A stretch of DNA of 64,000 bases from Pascua guehoae (GCA_001600415.1 BCJX01000006.1:1424364-1488363); one strand, 5' to 3'. Counted from the stretch's first letter, positions 33,283-44,133 are shown. Numbers and translations: made by a program. The notes: generated by a model from the letters alone, not told the origin.

Positions 33283-34518
33283 ATGGCGTTGACACTGGAT
33301 CGTCGGGCCGCGCACTGGACGGCCCTGGGCACCATCTGTCAATGCCAGAAACACGACCTGGGGGAAGTGGCGGAGGCCTTTTTCCTTATCCCGTTCCCGA
33401 ATCACGTCACACTGAGTCCCATGTGCGAGGCGGGAGTCGCAGCGTTTCAGAACTACGATGCGTTGGGGTCTATGCGCCAATGGCCCCCGCCGACGACGCT
33501 GAATGACATTCGTGGTATCCTCTTCAGGATGCACTGGTGTGATCAGGCATGGTACCACGAGTTTGCCACCACCTTCCTGAGCACGTACTCGGTGCCGGCT
33601 GCCGTCTGGGGCTTTGGCAACTACGCTCTGACATCCCAACGAAAGATCAAAATTTCCGCTCTCACCCTCTACTTCTTTTGCGTTGGGAAGCGGCGGTGCA
33701 TGGCCAGCAATTCTGCGTGTCGAATCTTTGATACGAGTCGCCAAAGTATCGCGTACGATATCCGATCGGAGAAGCTGCACTTGGGCCAGGTTCCCACCGC
33801 CTGTCACGTTTACCGCATGCTTTGCTCTATGGTGGAGGAGGGCTTGTACCATCTCGACTATTCTCGGATCACGGCCTGCCATGACCTGCTTGTGGCATTT
33901 CTCTGGACACCTCTCAAAGGCTACCTTCCGTCCGTCGACGCCTCGATCAACAAAGCCGCCTTGGTCATCGTTTCCACCGTCCTCTCGACCGACGTGCAAC
34001 TCCTTGGCGTTCAAACTGCTCTGGTGTACGGTGCCGTCCTAGGTCACTATCACGACGTAATCCGGGAGAAGAGTGAGAAGAGGAACTCGAAACTCCGTTG
34101 GTTGAACATTGCCAACTCGGCCACTGCTACATTCTGTAAATCAGCCCACCTCAGTTGTCCATTGCCAATTGCTGACTTTACAGTGGGCGCCGCTGGAGCA
34201 GTGGGTGGGGGTGCTATTGGAGCCGCGGAAATGGGACCCATTATCCGTGATGGATCAAAGGAAATCGGCCAAATCCTCATCTCCGCTGCAAAGCACAAGC
34301 TCTCGAAGAAGGAGGCCGAGTTGCGCATGTGGGCACAGTCCGTTGTGAACATATTCAACAACCAAGTCATTCGTCGCGCTCGAACCCCCAGTGTAAAGAC
34401 AAAGATTCCTGGGTTCAAGGGAGAACCCACGCGTAAGGAAGCACGTCTCTTCGTATACACAGCATTCAAAGTTCTTTCCATGTTGTTTAAGAGAGAAACC
34501 ATCCTGATCGAGGCTTAA
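33283..34518 (+). CDS. Unknown protein, possibly lineage-specific
   Basis: An uninterrupted frame of 411 aa, long for chance in this composition, on which the call rests. No family is recognised. It has an aromatic-rich first half (MHWCDQAWYHEFATTFLSTY), a helical middle, a glycine-rich hydrophobic segment (VGAAGAVGGGAIGAAEMGP) and a basic C-terminal third. A probable in-frame 48-nt intron at 34136-34183 (GTAAAT donor, GCTGAC branch, ACAG acceptor) would shorten it to 395 aa. Another frame starting at 33226 is open to 33506 and also looks protein-like, so the N terminus is uncertain. It lies in a gene-poor, repeat-containing region. Confidence 0.5.
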   Translation: MALTLDRRAAHWTALGTICQCQKHDLGEVAEAFFLIPFPNHVTLSPMCEAGVAAFQNYDALGSMRQWPPPTTLNDIRGILFRMHWCDQAWYHEFATTFLSTYSVPAAVWGFGNYALTSQRKIKISALTLYFFCVGKRRCMASNSACRIFDTSRQSIAYDIRSEKLHLGQVPTACHVYRMLCSMVEEGLYHLDYSRITACHDLLVAFLWTPLKGYLPSVDASINKAALVIVSTVLSTDVQLLGVQTALVYGAVLGHYHDVIREKSEKRNSKLRWLNIANSATATFCKSAHLSCPLPIADFTVGAAGAVGGGAIGAAEMGPIIRDGSKEIGQILISAAKHKLSKKEAELRMWAQSVVNIFNNQVIRRARTPSVKTKIPGFKGEPTRKEARLFVYTAFKVLSMLFKRETILIEA

Positions 34519-34759
34519 GCGGCGCCGTCCCTTCCACTCGTCCACCATCCACGTTACGTCCAAGCGTGTAGTCGCCCACCCATACCCATTAGCAGATCGT
34601 GAGTCATTGCACACCTCCTGACACCACCTTCGCTGAACTGACAATTCGAAGTGGTTCTTTATGGCCTTGACATGCCCGTTCCACCCGTTCAAGTTCAAAT
34701 GGCCCCACCACCTTATCGACGAGACAAACGCCCCGACCCCCATGCCACATGCTGTTCCC

Positions 34760-34981
34760 TTTCTCTCAAAATTGTCCCTAGAAAGTGAGCTTTCCTAACA
34801 GACCACCAACACTTTGCGCCTATTGACACATCTAGCCGATCCAACAACCTGCTCCCATGAATTTTCCGACTTTCTCTCAAAATTGTCCCTGGAAAGTGAG
34901 CTTTCCTACCTGACCACCAACACCTTTGCACCCGTTCACACATCTAGCCGATCCAACAAGCTGCTCCCATGGCTTTTCGAC
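34760..34981. repeat. Tandem duplication of a 111-bp unit
   Basis: 34760-34870 and 34871-34981 are head-to-tail copies, identical at most positions. Both start TTTCTCTCAAAATTGTCCCT and end TTTTCCGAC or TTTTCGAC. They differ by scattered substitutions and keep exactly 111 nt, a multiple of three. The array is 240 bp downstream of the unknown gene at 33283. Confidence 0.9.
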
Positions 34982-36692
34982 TCCGAACACGCAGGCCCCC
35001 AGTAGCCATAAAGGTGCGTCCTCTCAACCAGCCCATACCAGGAACGATGGTAAAGAGATAGGTCACACGGGCAGGGCGGTGGTTAACCTCATTAGACGCC
35101 CCGTGAGGCAAACTGGCACTTTCAGTACCCCCGCCCGCTGGCGACTCTGCAGTCGGGAAGAGGTACAGCCGCTCGTTACGTGTTCATACATCATGCTCCA
35201 TCTCATAGATACTGTACCAAAGATGATCTTGGATGTGCGTACAGGTCCTGTGACGGGACTAAATCTTTATATATATATATATTACGTATATACCCGACGG
35301 CCCGCTTGACGCGTCGCGCGTCTAGCGCGACGCAGCGTCGCTATATAGGGTAGCGCCGCGCTCGTCTCTCTATTGTAGTATTGTACTACAGTATATACCT
35401 CTACGCGACTCGTTTCCGTCTTCCTGGTCTCAACAGACTGAACCCAGTCGAGGGGAGAGGGGCCGTTAGTCCATTATCAACGCAAGAAAACCTCCAGGGA
35501 TTTGGCGTTGCAGCTTCAGCGGGGGAGTCCAAGAGGGAGTTCCGACTAGATAATCACACGCAAGACATGTGTTCCTGGATCTGGTCCTGGACACACACGG
35601 ATAGAGCAGCATTATTTGCAGATACCCTCCCGAGTGTTGCAGTGATGGAACTTTTGGCATTCGGCAACATAGTCGCGTTTCGGCCCACGGCCGAGATTTA
35701 AGTGCCTGAACCGACTAGTTTCAGTCGAGCCATGCCGATCATGTTTGTGGACCAGGGCGGACCGACTGCAGGCCGGCAGACATGGAGAGGTTGATGGATG
35801 GCCGTCGCGTAACCAAGCCTCTAGGGCTTTCCCTTCTGCCGAAGGGGTCAGAGGTGGGGGCGTTGAGATGACGAGACGGCGTAGGATGGAGGGGCAAGCA
35901 GGAGGGGCTTACCCGAGGACGTGTGGGGCGTGGTCGAGAAGTGGAACTTCTGATGACATGTAGAGCGCCTGATGACCACCTGCCAGGAACTCGTGGACTT
36001 GTTTATTGAGACATGATTTTGTGCCTCCAGACTCACTCCCACGGCTCCACAGTGCCTTGAACGTGCTGTTGCGGTGTTCAAAACGCTTTGGCTTTGACGG
36101 CGGCTAGGCATACGCATGCTGATGATAGGGGAGAGATTAAGAGATTGCGCAGCTTGACAACCAGGATCGGGCGCTACAGTAATGCTGACCACTGGCCGCT
36201 CGGCATCAGTTGCCATAGTCTGAAATAGCTCAGGAACATTTCAAAACGAGTGACCTCGGTCCTTGGCATCACTAAGGGCCTCCCTTATCCACCCCTTTTC
36301 GCACAAGACTCGGAGACGGCGACGGACATGTGATGACGGGTGACGTCACTGGGTGGGCAACCCTCAAAAGTGGCGAAACAACCAAAGACGATTGTTTTCC
36401 AAGTGCAACAAAGCGTGAAGGAAGGCAAGCGTGGAAGGAAGAAAGTGTGGAGGAAGGAAAGCGAGGCGAAGGAAGGCAAATGATGACTGTCAAGGGACGG
36501 TGCAGTGGTGGAGTGCCCGGGGCGAGTCGTTGTCAACAACCTTTAGGGTAAAAAAAGACCCACAGTTGTCCACTGCACTTGAATGCGGGCCGGGCATCTC
36601 ATATCACCCACTTCGCCACTCTTCGCGACACCCAACATCCCTGTTCATACTGGAGAACACTACACAGGCACACCCAAACGGTCAACCCCGAA
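34982..36692. other. Intergenic region upstream of the MFS transporter
   Basis: Apart from the palindromic tract at 35262-35390, no gene is supported. Frames near 35381-35701 and 35848-36216 lack domains. The last 300 bp include a purine-rich GGAAGG/GGAAAG-type stretch (about 36400-36480) and probably the transporter promoter. Confidence 0.45.
35262..35390. repeat. TA-rich tract and two inverted repeats
   Basis: An alternating TATATA run at about 35269-35281 is followed by a GC-rich hairpin (35308-35319 pairs with 35325-35339, with a 3-nt bulge) and then a perfect 7-bp inverted repeat, TGTAGTA TTG TACTACA, at 35374-35390. No coding function is evident. A replication or transposon-related site is possible but unproven. 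Confidence 0.6.
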
Positions 36693-39164
36693 ATGAACGA
36701 CGAGAAACCCGAGCACCAGCACAATGACACCTCGGCGTCGGCGTCGGTGACCGGCTCGACGGGGGGCAAATCGGAGAAGGAGACGGTGCGCAACCGTCGC
36801 CGGTCGTCGCACAAGCCCGACCTCGTGGCAAACACGTCTGCGCGTCTCGCAAACCCTCTTTCTGACCTGTCCGAGGCCGAGGTATACGAGGAAGCCGAGG
36901 CGTTTGCGAAAGAGTATAACCTGCCCGTCGACACATTCCGCAAGGGCGCGCTGCTCGCCAAGAGTCCGCACAAGTTTGAAAAGATGGACCTCTCGGAAGA
37001 GGAAAAGAATGTCCTCCGCCGCGAGTCGACGGACAAGTACGACCAGCCCAAGGTGCTGTACAATCTCGTAATTGCGTGCTCGATCGCTGCGGCCGTGCAG
37101 GGCATGGACGAGAGTGTCATTTCGGGCGCGCAGCTCTTCTACCCGGCCCAGTTTGGCGTCGATCCCGAAATGTCAGACCGCAACCAGTGGATCGAGGGCC
37201 TCGTCAATGCCGCCCCGTACCTGTGCTGCGGGGTCATTGGGTGTTGGCTCACTGACCCTCTCAACCGAGCGTTCGGGCGCAGGGGTACCATCTTCCTCAC
37301 GGCGTTTGTCTCATTTGCGACGTGTATCTGGGCAGCATGTACCAACACCTGGTGGCACTTTTTCATTGCCCGTTTCTTCCTCGGTTTCGGTGAGTGGGTC
37401 TCATGGCTCCGGATGTCTTTGTCCGCCCGTTCATCCAAACACGTCACTAACGCTGCAGGCATCGGTCCGAAGAGCGCCACCGTGCCCATCTTCGCCGCCG
37501 AGACGACCCCGGCGCCGATCCGTGGTTCCCTTGTGATGCAGTGGCAGATGTGGACAGCATTCGGGATCGTGAGTACCCCTCCAGCCACCATTACACCACA
37601 TCATTCTGCTCGCTTTCAACTCCAAATCCACTAACCCCACCCAGATGCTCGGCTACGCCGCCGACCTCGCATTCTACTACGTCCCCGACCACCCGCACAT
37701 CACCGGTCTCAATTGGCGTCTCATGATCGGCTCGGCCGGTATCCCTGCCCTGGTCGTCATGGCCCAGATGCCTTTCCTGCCCGAATCGCCTCGCTGGCTA
37801 ATGTCCAAAGGCAAGGTGCAAAAGGCCTACGCTGCAATGCTTCGCCTGCGTAACAGCGATCTCGTCGCCGCCCGCGACCTGTACTACATCCACGTCCTCC
37901 TGCGCGAGGAGGAGAGCATCGTCCGCGGCCGGTCCAGGCTGCTCGAGATGTTTACAGTTGGAAGGAACCGGCGTGCCATGTTCGCGTCGACGATCGTCAT
38001 GTTTGGACAGCAGTTTTGTGGTGTCAATGCCATTGTCTACTACACTGTAAGTGACATTGTAGGGGATGGGGAGGTGGCCGATAAGGAACGTTGCTGGAGC
38101 GAAAGTGGTGCGAAGGCCGCTGGATTGTTGGAGAATCTATAAAAGGGAGATAGAACTCCCGACACTGACTATTCCACAGGCAACTATCTTCAAAGCGGCA
38201 AACTTCAGCGAGATTGAAGCCTTGCTTGCATCCTGGGGCTTTGGCATGGTCAACGTTAGTCGTGCTTCTTGATCCACATTCCAGAATATGCTATCTGCTC
38301 ACACTCACAGTGCGTCTTTGCCCTCCCGGCTGTCTTCACAATTGATAGGTTCGGTCGCCGCCCTCTCCTTCTTATAACCTTCCCCTTCATGTCACTCATG
38401 CTCCTCTTCACTGGCTTCTGCTTGTGAGTTTAGTTTCAGTCCAACCCAGGCTTAAGATTAATATTCAGCTGGATCCCCGAGACGTCGCGTGCGCGCGTCG
38501 GCCTCGTAGCCACTGGGATTTACGTCTACACGGCCTTCTACTCATCTGGCGAGGGTCCGGTGCCGTTCACCTATTCCGCCGAGGTATATCCGCTCTACAT
38601 TCGCGAGCTGGGAATGTCCCTCGCGACGGCAACGACGTGGGCATTCAATTTTATTGTGTCTCTTACCTTCCCGCGCATGCTCGTTGCATTCAAACCGCAG
38701 GGCGCGTTCGGTTGGTAGTAAGTCATACAGAGGGTATTGTTGAGAGTAATGCTGATAGAACCCAGTGCGGCCTGGTGTTTCGCACTGTGGCTGCTCGTCC
38801 TCTTCTTCCTCCCCGAATCAAAGGGCCTCACGCTTGAAGAGCTCGATCAGGTGAGTTGGGTAAGATGTCCAATAACTCACATCAGGTATTCTCAGTGCCG
38901 ACTGGCGTGCATGCCAAGTACCAGCTCTACAACATCAAGTGGTGCTTCCAGGTGAGTCTGGCCGGGGCGTGGGAACGGTACCGAACGAAAGAGACGGTGT
39001 AATGTGCCCGAGCTCACATCCAGCGCTACATTCTCCACCAGAAGAAGCCCCACCGCCAGCTCTACAACTTTGAAAACGACGACGAGTCCGATTCGACCCA
39101 TGGCGAGAAGACGCCTCCCCAGCGTCCACACCACGAAGAGACCGTGGGCAGCCACGCCGTGTAA
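36693..39164 (+). CDS. MFS sugar/polyol transporter (sugar porter family)
   Basis: Nine exons: 36693-37389, 37459-37568, 37645-38046, 38180-38254, 38311-38423, 38469-38717, 38766-38850, 38886-38951, 39024-39164 (645 aa), all in frame. Sugar-porter signatures appear in order: [12 protein letters not shown] in the TM2-3 loop, PESPRWL after TM6, [15 protein letters not shown] in TM7, DRFGRRP in the TM8-9 loop, [20 protein letters not shown] at TM10, and [13 protein letters not shown] after TM12. A 120-residue cytosolic N terminus with [13 protein letters not shown] and [11 protein letters not shown] matches a fungal-specific subfamily of sugar or inositol-like porters. The substrate cannot be read from the sequence. 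The C-terminal tail is acidic and His-rich ([20 protein letters not shown]). Confidence 0.9.
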
Positions 39165-40131
39165 GCTAGGTTCCAGTCAAGGCAGCCCAGCCTGCAACAA
39201 GGCGTTCTTTTGTCCCTACCCCTAATAGTCGTGCCAAACCACTCAGGTATACTGCACACACAAACTTTGACAGACAATATGAAGACTGCGATAAGCCGTC
39301 GCAAGGAAGGAGAGGAATGGCGGGTATTGCATGGTCCCAAGAGAGTGCAGTAAGCGCAGGCATGACCCAGGAAAGTAAAAATATAAGCGAAGGTAAGCGT
39401 CAGGAGTAGTCATCATGTGTGTCGTTCAGACCGTCGGTGAAGCCAACCTCGCCTATCCGCACACAACCACCTGGGAAAAGAAATCCCGCAGCTCCGTCCC
39501 AAAAGAAGCCCGGCGGCCACCACATACGACGCCGGGAACGAGTTGCCAGTAGCCGAAGTTCTGGGCGTTCAGATGATAAAGCATGAATTGAAGAATGAAC
39601 GAGGAGAGCATTTTCCGTGCACGTCTCGGCTGGACAAAACGGCCGCCTGTGACTCACGAGTGGCGCCACCGTTCACGAGGACACGGCTATCCATGTCCGC
39701 GACACGTGATGGGCGCTCATCTCCGGCCGTGTTGTTGTGTCAGCAAGCCCCGCTGGTCCCGGCCCAGCTCGGTTCCCACATGCTCGTGCCTGATGGAAGA
39801 AGTCAGGGACTGCCAAAGTCCTAGTTTACCGGTGAACCCAACGGCGTGTCGTCATCGGCGTCAACATTTCCTGGTGGTTAATAACGACGAGCGTACATAA
39901 CCACGCCGTCCCACACTTTCTTTCACTTCTTGTCCACATCCTCGACGCGCGTCTGAGCAACTCTACCTGTGCCCTATCCTCCATCCCAACTTCCTCTGTC
40001 CAGTGAAACTTCATCCAACCTTCCACAACGAGCGCGACACCCACACGACCATCTCCAACTTCACCCCTCCACAAACGTCACCAGTTTCTCGCTCCACAGT
40101 CCCTCGCCACCTAGAGGACACACCAGCCACC
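39165..40131. other. Intergenic region
   Basis: Between the transporter and the GST gene. No supported gene. The last 130 bp are C/A-rich, typical of a 5' UTR. Confidence 0.5.
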
Positions 40132-41436
40132 ATGCCCCAGATCACACTGCACCACCTGAACAACTCGCGCTCGGAGCGCATCGTATGGCTCCTCGAGGTG
40201 AGTGCGCCAGACTGCTGGGGGGTGGAGGGGCTACAAAGGCAATGGATGAACGCTGCCTGGTGGCGACAGTATGATCCCCGCCTACACACACCACACCCGC
40301 TCTCCTGCCAGTTCCCACCGTCCAGCGGCCAAGACTGGAAAACTCTGGTTCTGGGGAACCGCTGGCCACCAGTGGGAACAAGCAGTGATACGGCGTGTAA
40401 CGTTCTTATGATACCCCCGCCTCTGGCAAGACCAGTACCCTCGTCATCTTCGCTCCACGCTGACATGCAGGAACTCGGTGTCCCCTATGAGATCAAGGTG
40501 CACTACCGCACCAAGTTGGGCCTTGCGCCCGACTCGTTGAAGGAAGTGTCTCCTATCGGCAAGGTGAGTGATTGCACACAACGTCGTGGTATGCCTTCAA
40601 CCCTCATCCTGTGAAACCCGCCCGTTGGCAGTTCTCCAGTGGTTGCAAAACCGTTGGTGCAACCCTATGCTGTCCCTTGCAAGCCCCATGGCCATTCAAA
40701 CACGCCACTCTACGTCCCAAAGTACGTATCGCGCTAACCCCAGGCCCCCGTCCTCGTCGTCGACGGCAAGGCATACATCGAATCCGGCGCGATCGTGCAT
40801 TACCTCCTCAAGAACATCCCGGGCCCGGGCCTTGAACACGACGCGTGCCAGGACAGCGTCATGTGGTCGCACTTTTCCGAGGGCTCCATGATGCCCTTCC
40901 TGCAGGCGGCCTTTACCATCCAGCGTGGCGCCGAGGTCTTTGGCAGCCGCGGCATTGCCGGCACGCTCTTTGGCGGCATTGTCGGCAAGTTTGCCGCGTG
41001 GTACACTGGCTATGCCAAGGAGAACGTTGACACGATGCTCGGCGAGGTTGAGCGGTGGTTTGACGAGCATGAGAACTTTTCCGGCGGGGCCGATCTTGGC
41101 GAGGGCGATGTGAGTCTCCACAGCGGGCGTACGAGCAGTCTCACTTGCATGACTACCGACTTGCTCCCGGTTACGGGTCTTCCCTTTCTCTAGCACCGGC
41201 GGTCCGCTGACGTCTCCCAGTTCATGATGATCTACCCCCTCAACTCGATGGCAAACGGCACCCGTAAGGGCGCGTACAAAGTCGGACCCAAGACCGCCGC
41301 ATATGTCGAGCGTATGCTCGCGCGCCCCGCGTGGCAGCGTGCGACCAAGCGTATCGCCGACGATGAGAAGGCGCAAAAGGAGCCCAAGGTGACTGCCGGC
41401 GGCAAGACCGCGCCTGCGGCCGAGGCGAGCGCGTAG
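40132..41436 (+). CDS. Glutathione S-transferase (GTT1-like)
   Basis: Exons 40132-40197, 40471-40563, 40744-41109, 41221-41436 (246 aa), all in frame. The N-terminal thioredoxin-like half begins MPQITLHHLNNSRSERIVWL; the Ser-Arg-Ser turn holds the probable glutathione-activating serine. It contains the cis-proline (KAPVLVVDG) and the glutathione-gripping ESGAI motif. The helical C-terminal half follows. Fungal GTT1-type enzymes conjugate or reduce electrophiles and peroxides with glutathione, often at the ER (family knowledge). A hydrophobic IAGTLFGGIVGKFAAW segment is present. The last 25 residues are a low-complexity Lys/Ala tail. The 273-nt first intron is long for this locus. Confidence 0.88.
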
Positions 41437-42775
41437 CGAGGCGTAATACTGAAATGCCAGGCGCGCATGTGAATCGGAGAATGGAACGGAGCTCCGTGCG
41501 CGCGGTAAAGAGTTCGACTGCAGACGGTTATGATGTCGGTGTGGTCCTTAGACTTGTGACGAGGAGGGAGTACTGTAGACTAGCGTGGCCGCGTTTGTGA
41601 CGTGATGCAATTGATCAGAGTTGCGCAATAAGTGCCACTTGCATGCTTCTCACGACCCATCCCCCGCATAAAGTCCCCTCTATGTCAGTCCAAGCGGGTC
41701 ACCGAGTCTTGCTGCCACGCGTTCTGTCTCCAGGGACACACATGGTCAAGCTGAAGTTGCCCAGTCCGCAAGGTTTTGCATGCCGCACGATCACGGTATA
41801 GTATGCAGCATGACGCAAGACGAAGTAGGATAAGAAGAGGAGCAAATACTCGTGGGGTTCTTCAGAACGCGGCCCAGCATAAGTGATGAAGACGGGGAGT
41901 GCTTTTGGTATGCAGTGAAGTGCTTGCAGGCTCAGTCGAGTGGTGGAACGTCTGCACCCGATCGCGGTGTACAATGGTAGCGAGCAGTTCCGTCTGTTGC
42001 CAGACTCTTCGCCGTCTCTTCGCCCGCACATTATGCGGCTTCGCCGGCGAAGCTGTTGGCGAAGCGTGGACGAAGTGTTGGCGAAGTGCTTCCCGTCCTG
42101 GCGAAGTGTGGGCGAAGTACCGACGAAGTGTGGTGTGTTTTACCAGGCCTCGAAAAACACACTATGTCGGCGTAGCCCGATCATCTGAACACATTGTGCG
42201 TATTTCACGGCCATCACATCGCAACGTCATAGCGTCCTGGGAGTGACAGCAATTCCTGAAGAATGTTACATGGTACAGCCTTGATGGTACACTGCCCTTC
42301 TTTGGCATCATATTTGCTTGTGCTTTTGCTTGCTTGTGCTGTTTCCGGCTGTGCGTCGCTGCCTAGCGGGTTAGTGCTGCACGCATGCTGCAGGATGCTG
42401 GACTTGCTGGCCTGCCGATGCTGGGCGCACTCCATTTCAGTTCCTCGGCGCTCGGTCGGTGACCTCGGCGGAAGAACGGCGGATAAGGGCCGATAAGGGA
42501 CTTGAATTAGCGACCGTGGGAAAGTTGAGTCACTTGCGGTATCAAAAGCCACGTGGGATGTTCCCTGAGGTCCCCGTTGTGGTGCGCGGCGCGTGTGGGT
42601 CCAGCCCGAAAGCCTCGCCCAGGGCGGGCAGGGCGGGCAGGGCGGCGTGCGTCCCAGGATGGGATGGAGATGTTTCCAGCAGTTGGTTGACACATCGCGA
42701 GCAACAAACTTGTTACTTTCTCAACATTATCCCATTTCTCTTCTCTTCTCCCTCGCCACTACTGTCACTGCCAAC
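41437..42775. other. Intergenic region
   Basis: Between the GST and E2 genes. Contains the GGCGAAG repeats listed separately and G-rich GGGCGGGCA repeats at about 42622-42645. No gene is supported. Confidence 0.5.
42038..42131. repeat. Degenerate GGCGAAGTGT repeats starting at a 16-bp palindrome
   Basis: The perfect palindrome GCTTCGCCGGCGAAGC (42038-42053) is followed by six imperfect direct copies of a GGCGAAGTGT-like unit up to 42131. Confidence 0.75.
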
Positions 42776-44133
42776 ATGGCGGCAGCACGACGACCAGCCC
42801 AAGGCGGTCCAAACGGCGTGCGTCCTCTCTTCTCACTCATCACCATCACACACACAACTGACCAGCGCAGACCGCCGCCAAACGTATTCGCAAGGAGGTA
42901 AGCCACGGACCAGGTCCCGCTCTTGCCACCGCCCCGCACCGGCTCGACGCTGCGCGCCATGCAATGACGACCGGGAGGCACCTTGCTCAACGCCCCTACC
43001 ATCCCCGTCCTCATCCATTTACCGTCTTGCATCGTCTCCCTCTTCCCTCGCCGCCACCAGCTCGCGCCCACCCGCTCGGCCCCACGCCTCCACCCTCCAC
43101 TCTCCACTGCCCTTCCCCCCCAGCACGCCACAGCTCACTGACCACGACAGATCACTGACCTTGCACGCGAAAACCTCGGCCCGATTGTACTCGCCCCCAA
43201 CGAGTCCAACATCTTTCTATGGCGCGCAACTATCCCCGGACCCGTGGGATCCCCATATGAAGGTGGCGTGTTTGAGGTCGACATTCGCGTACCAGAAGAC
43301 TATCCGTGAGCTGAGCGTGTCTCTTCTTCAACTGACACCCAGGTTCTCGCCTCCGCAATTGCAATTCCTCACAAAGGTCTATCACTGCAACATTGCCCAT
43401 ACGGGTGCGATATGTGAGCTAGAGCTCCCTTGGCATAAAGCTGACAGCAGGTCTTGATGTGCGTCCTTCCTCCACTCTAAGCGGCCCGCCCCAACCCTCT
43501 GCTCCCCGCAATTTCATTTCGCCTGCCTCCACCTTCCTTATTCCTTACCCTCTGTTTTGTTCCTCTACTGACATGCTCAGCTCCTCAAGACCGCCTGGTC
43601 CCCCGCCCTGTCCCTTTACAAGGTTGTCCTCTCCCTGTCCTCGCTCTTGACCGACCCCAACCCCTCTGATCCCCTCGTCCCCGGCATTGCACAAGAGTAC
43701 AAGCGCAACCGGAAAAAGCACGACCAGACGGCGCGCGAATGGGTCGACCTGTGAGTTTTGTCTTGCGAGTGCTCGGTATCCAGCGGCTGGAGACACCGCT
43801 AATAACCTCAGGTACGCAAAGCCCAAACCCAAACCGGTCGTTGTCGCACCAACCCCGGCTGCACCACGTGCAGCACCCCGTCCGCGTGCGATTCACCGTG
43901 CTGGGGCCGCTAGCACACCACCCCCACACATAGCCGGGACGCGACGCACACACGACCAGCGTGATGCAGGCCCGGTCACCGTCGTATCCGACGACGACGA
44001 CGACCACATCGAGGTGTTGGCAGAGAGCTCGAGCGCCAACGGAGCGCGTGCACAGCCCGAGCGCAGATCAAAGCGTCAACGGACCGACGGCGACACGGGA
44101 AGCGCAGACGACGTGATTGTCATTGACGACTAG
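42776..44133 (+). CDS. Ubiquitin-conjugating enzyme E2 (UBC4/5-like) with SIM-bearing tail
   Basis: Seven exons: 42776-42817, 42871-42897, 43151-43305, 43343-43413, 43451-43458, 43581-43750, 43812-44133 (264 aa). The UBC fold spans about residues 14-160: [46 protein letters not shown], then [20 protein letters not shown] with catalytic Cys99. [14 protein letters not shown] and AREWVDLYA match the UBC4/5/UBE2D-E class. Two oddities are clear. The HPN motif is HCN (Cys90 replaces Pro). The Cys99 codon is split by an intron and completed in an 8-nt microexon. Beyond residue 160, absent in UBC4, lies a disordered tail with VTVV plus five Asp (213-222), RRSKRQR (242-248) and a C-terminal DDVIVIDD. 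The hydrophobic-acidic pieces look like SUMO-interacting motifs and the basic one like an NLS. Transfer of ubiquitin to E3-bound substrates is family knowledge. Confidence 0.85.

Noticed and set aside
35240..35440. Solo LTR retrotransposon
   Set aside because: TG and CA ends can be proposed and the interior resembles U3/R/U5 in composition, but no target-site duplication, primer-binding site or reverse transcriptase frame was found.
40198..40470. Intronic snoRNA in the long first GST intron, and in the 180-260 nt introns of RRP8 and the E2 gene
   Set aside because: No convincing pair of C (RTGATGA) and D (CTGA) boxes with a terminal stem was seen.
42480..42540. tRNA-like sequence on the minus strand
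   Set aside because: A T-loop-like motif is present, but neither the T stem nor the acceptor stem pairs.
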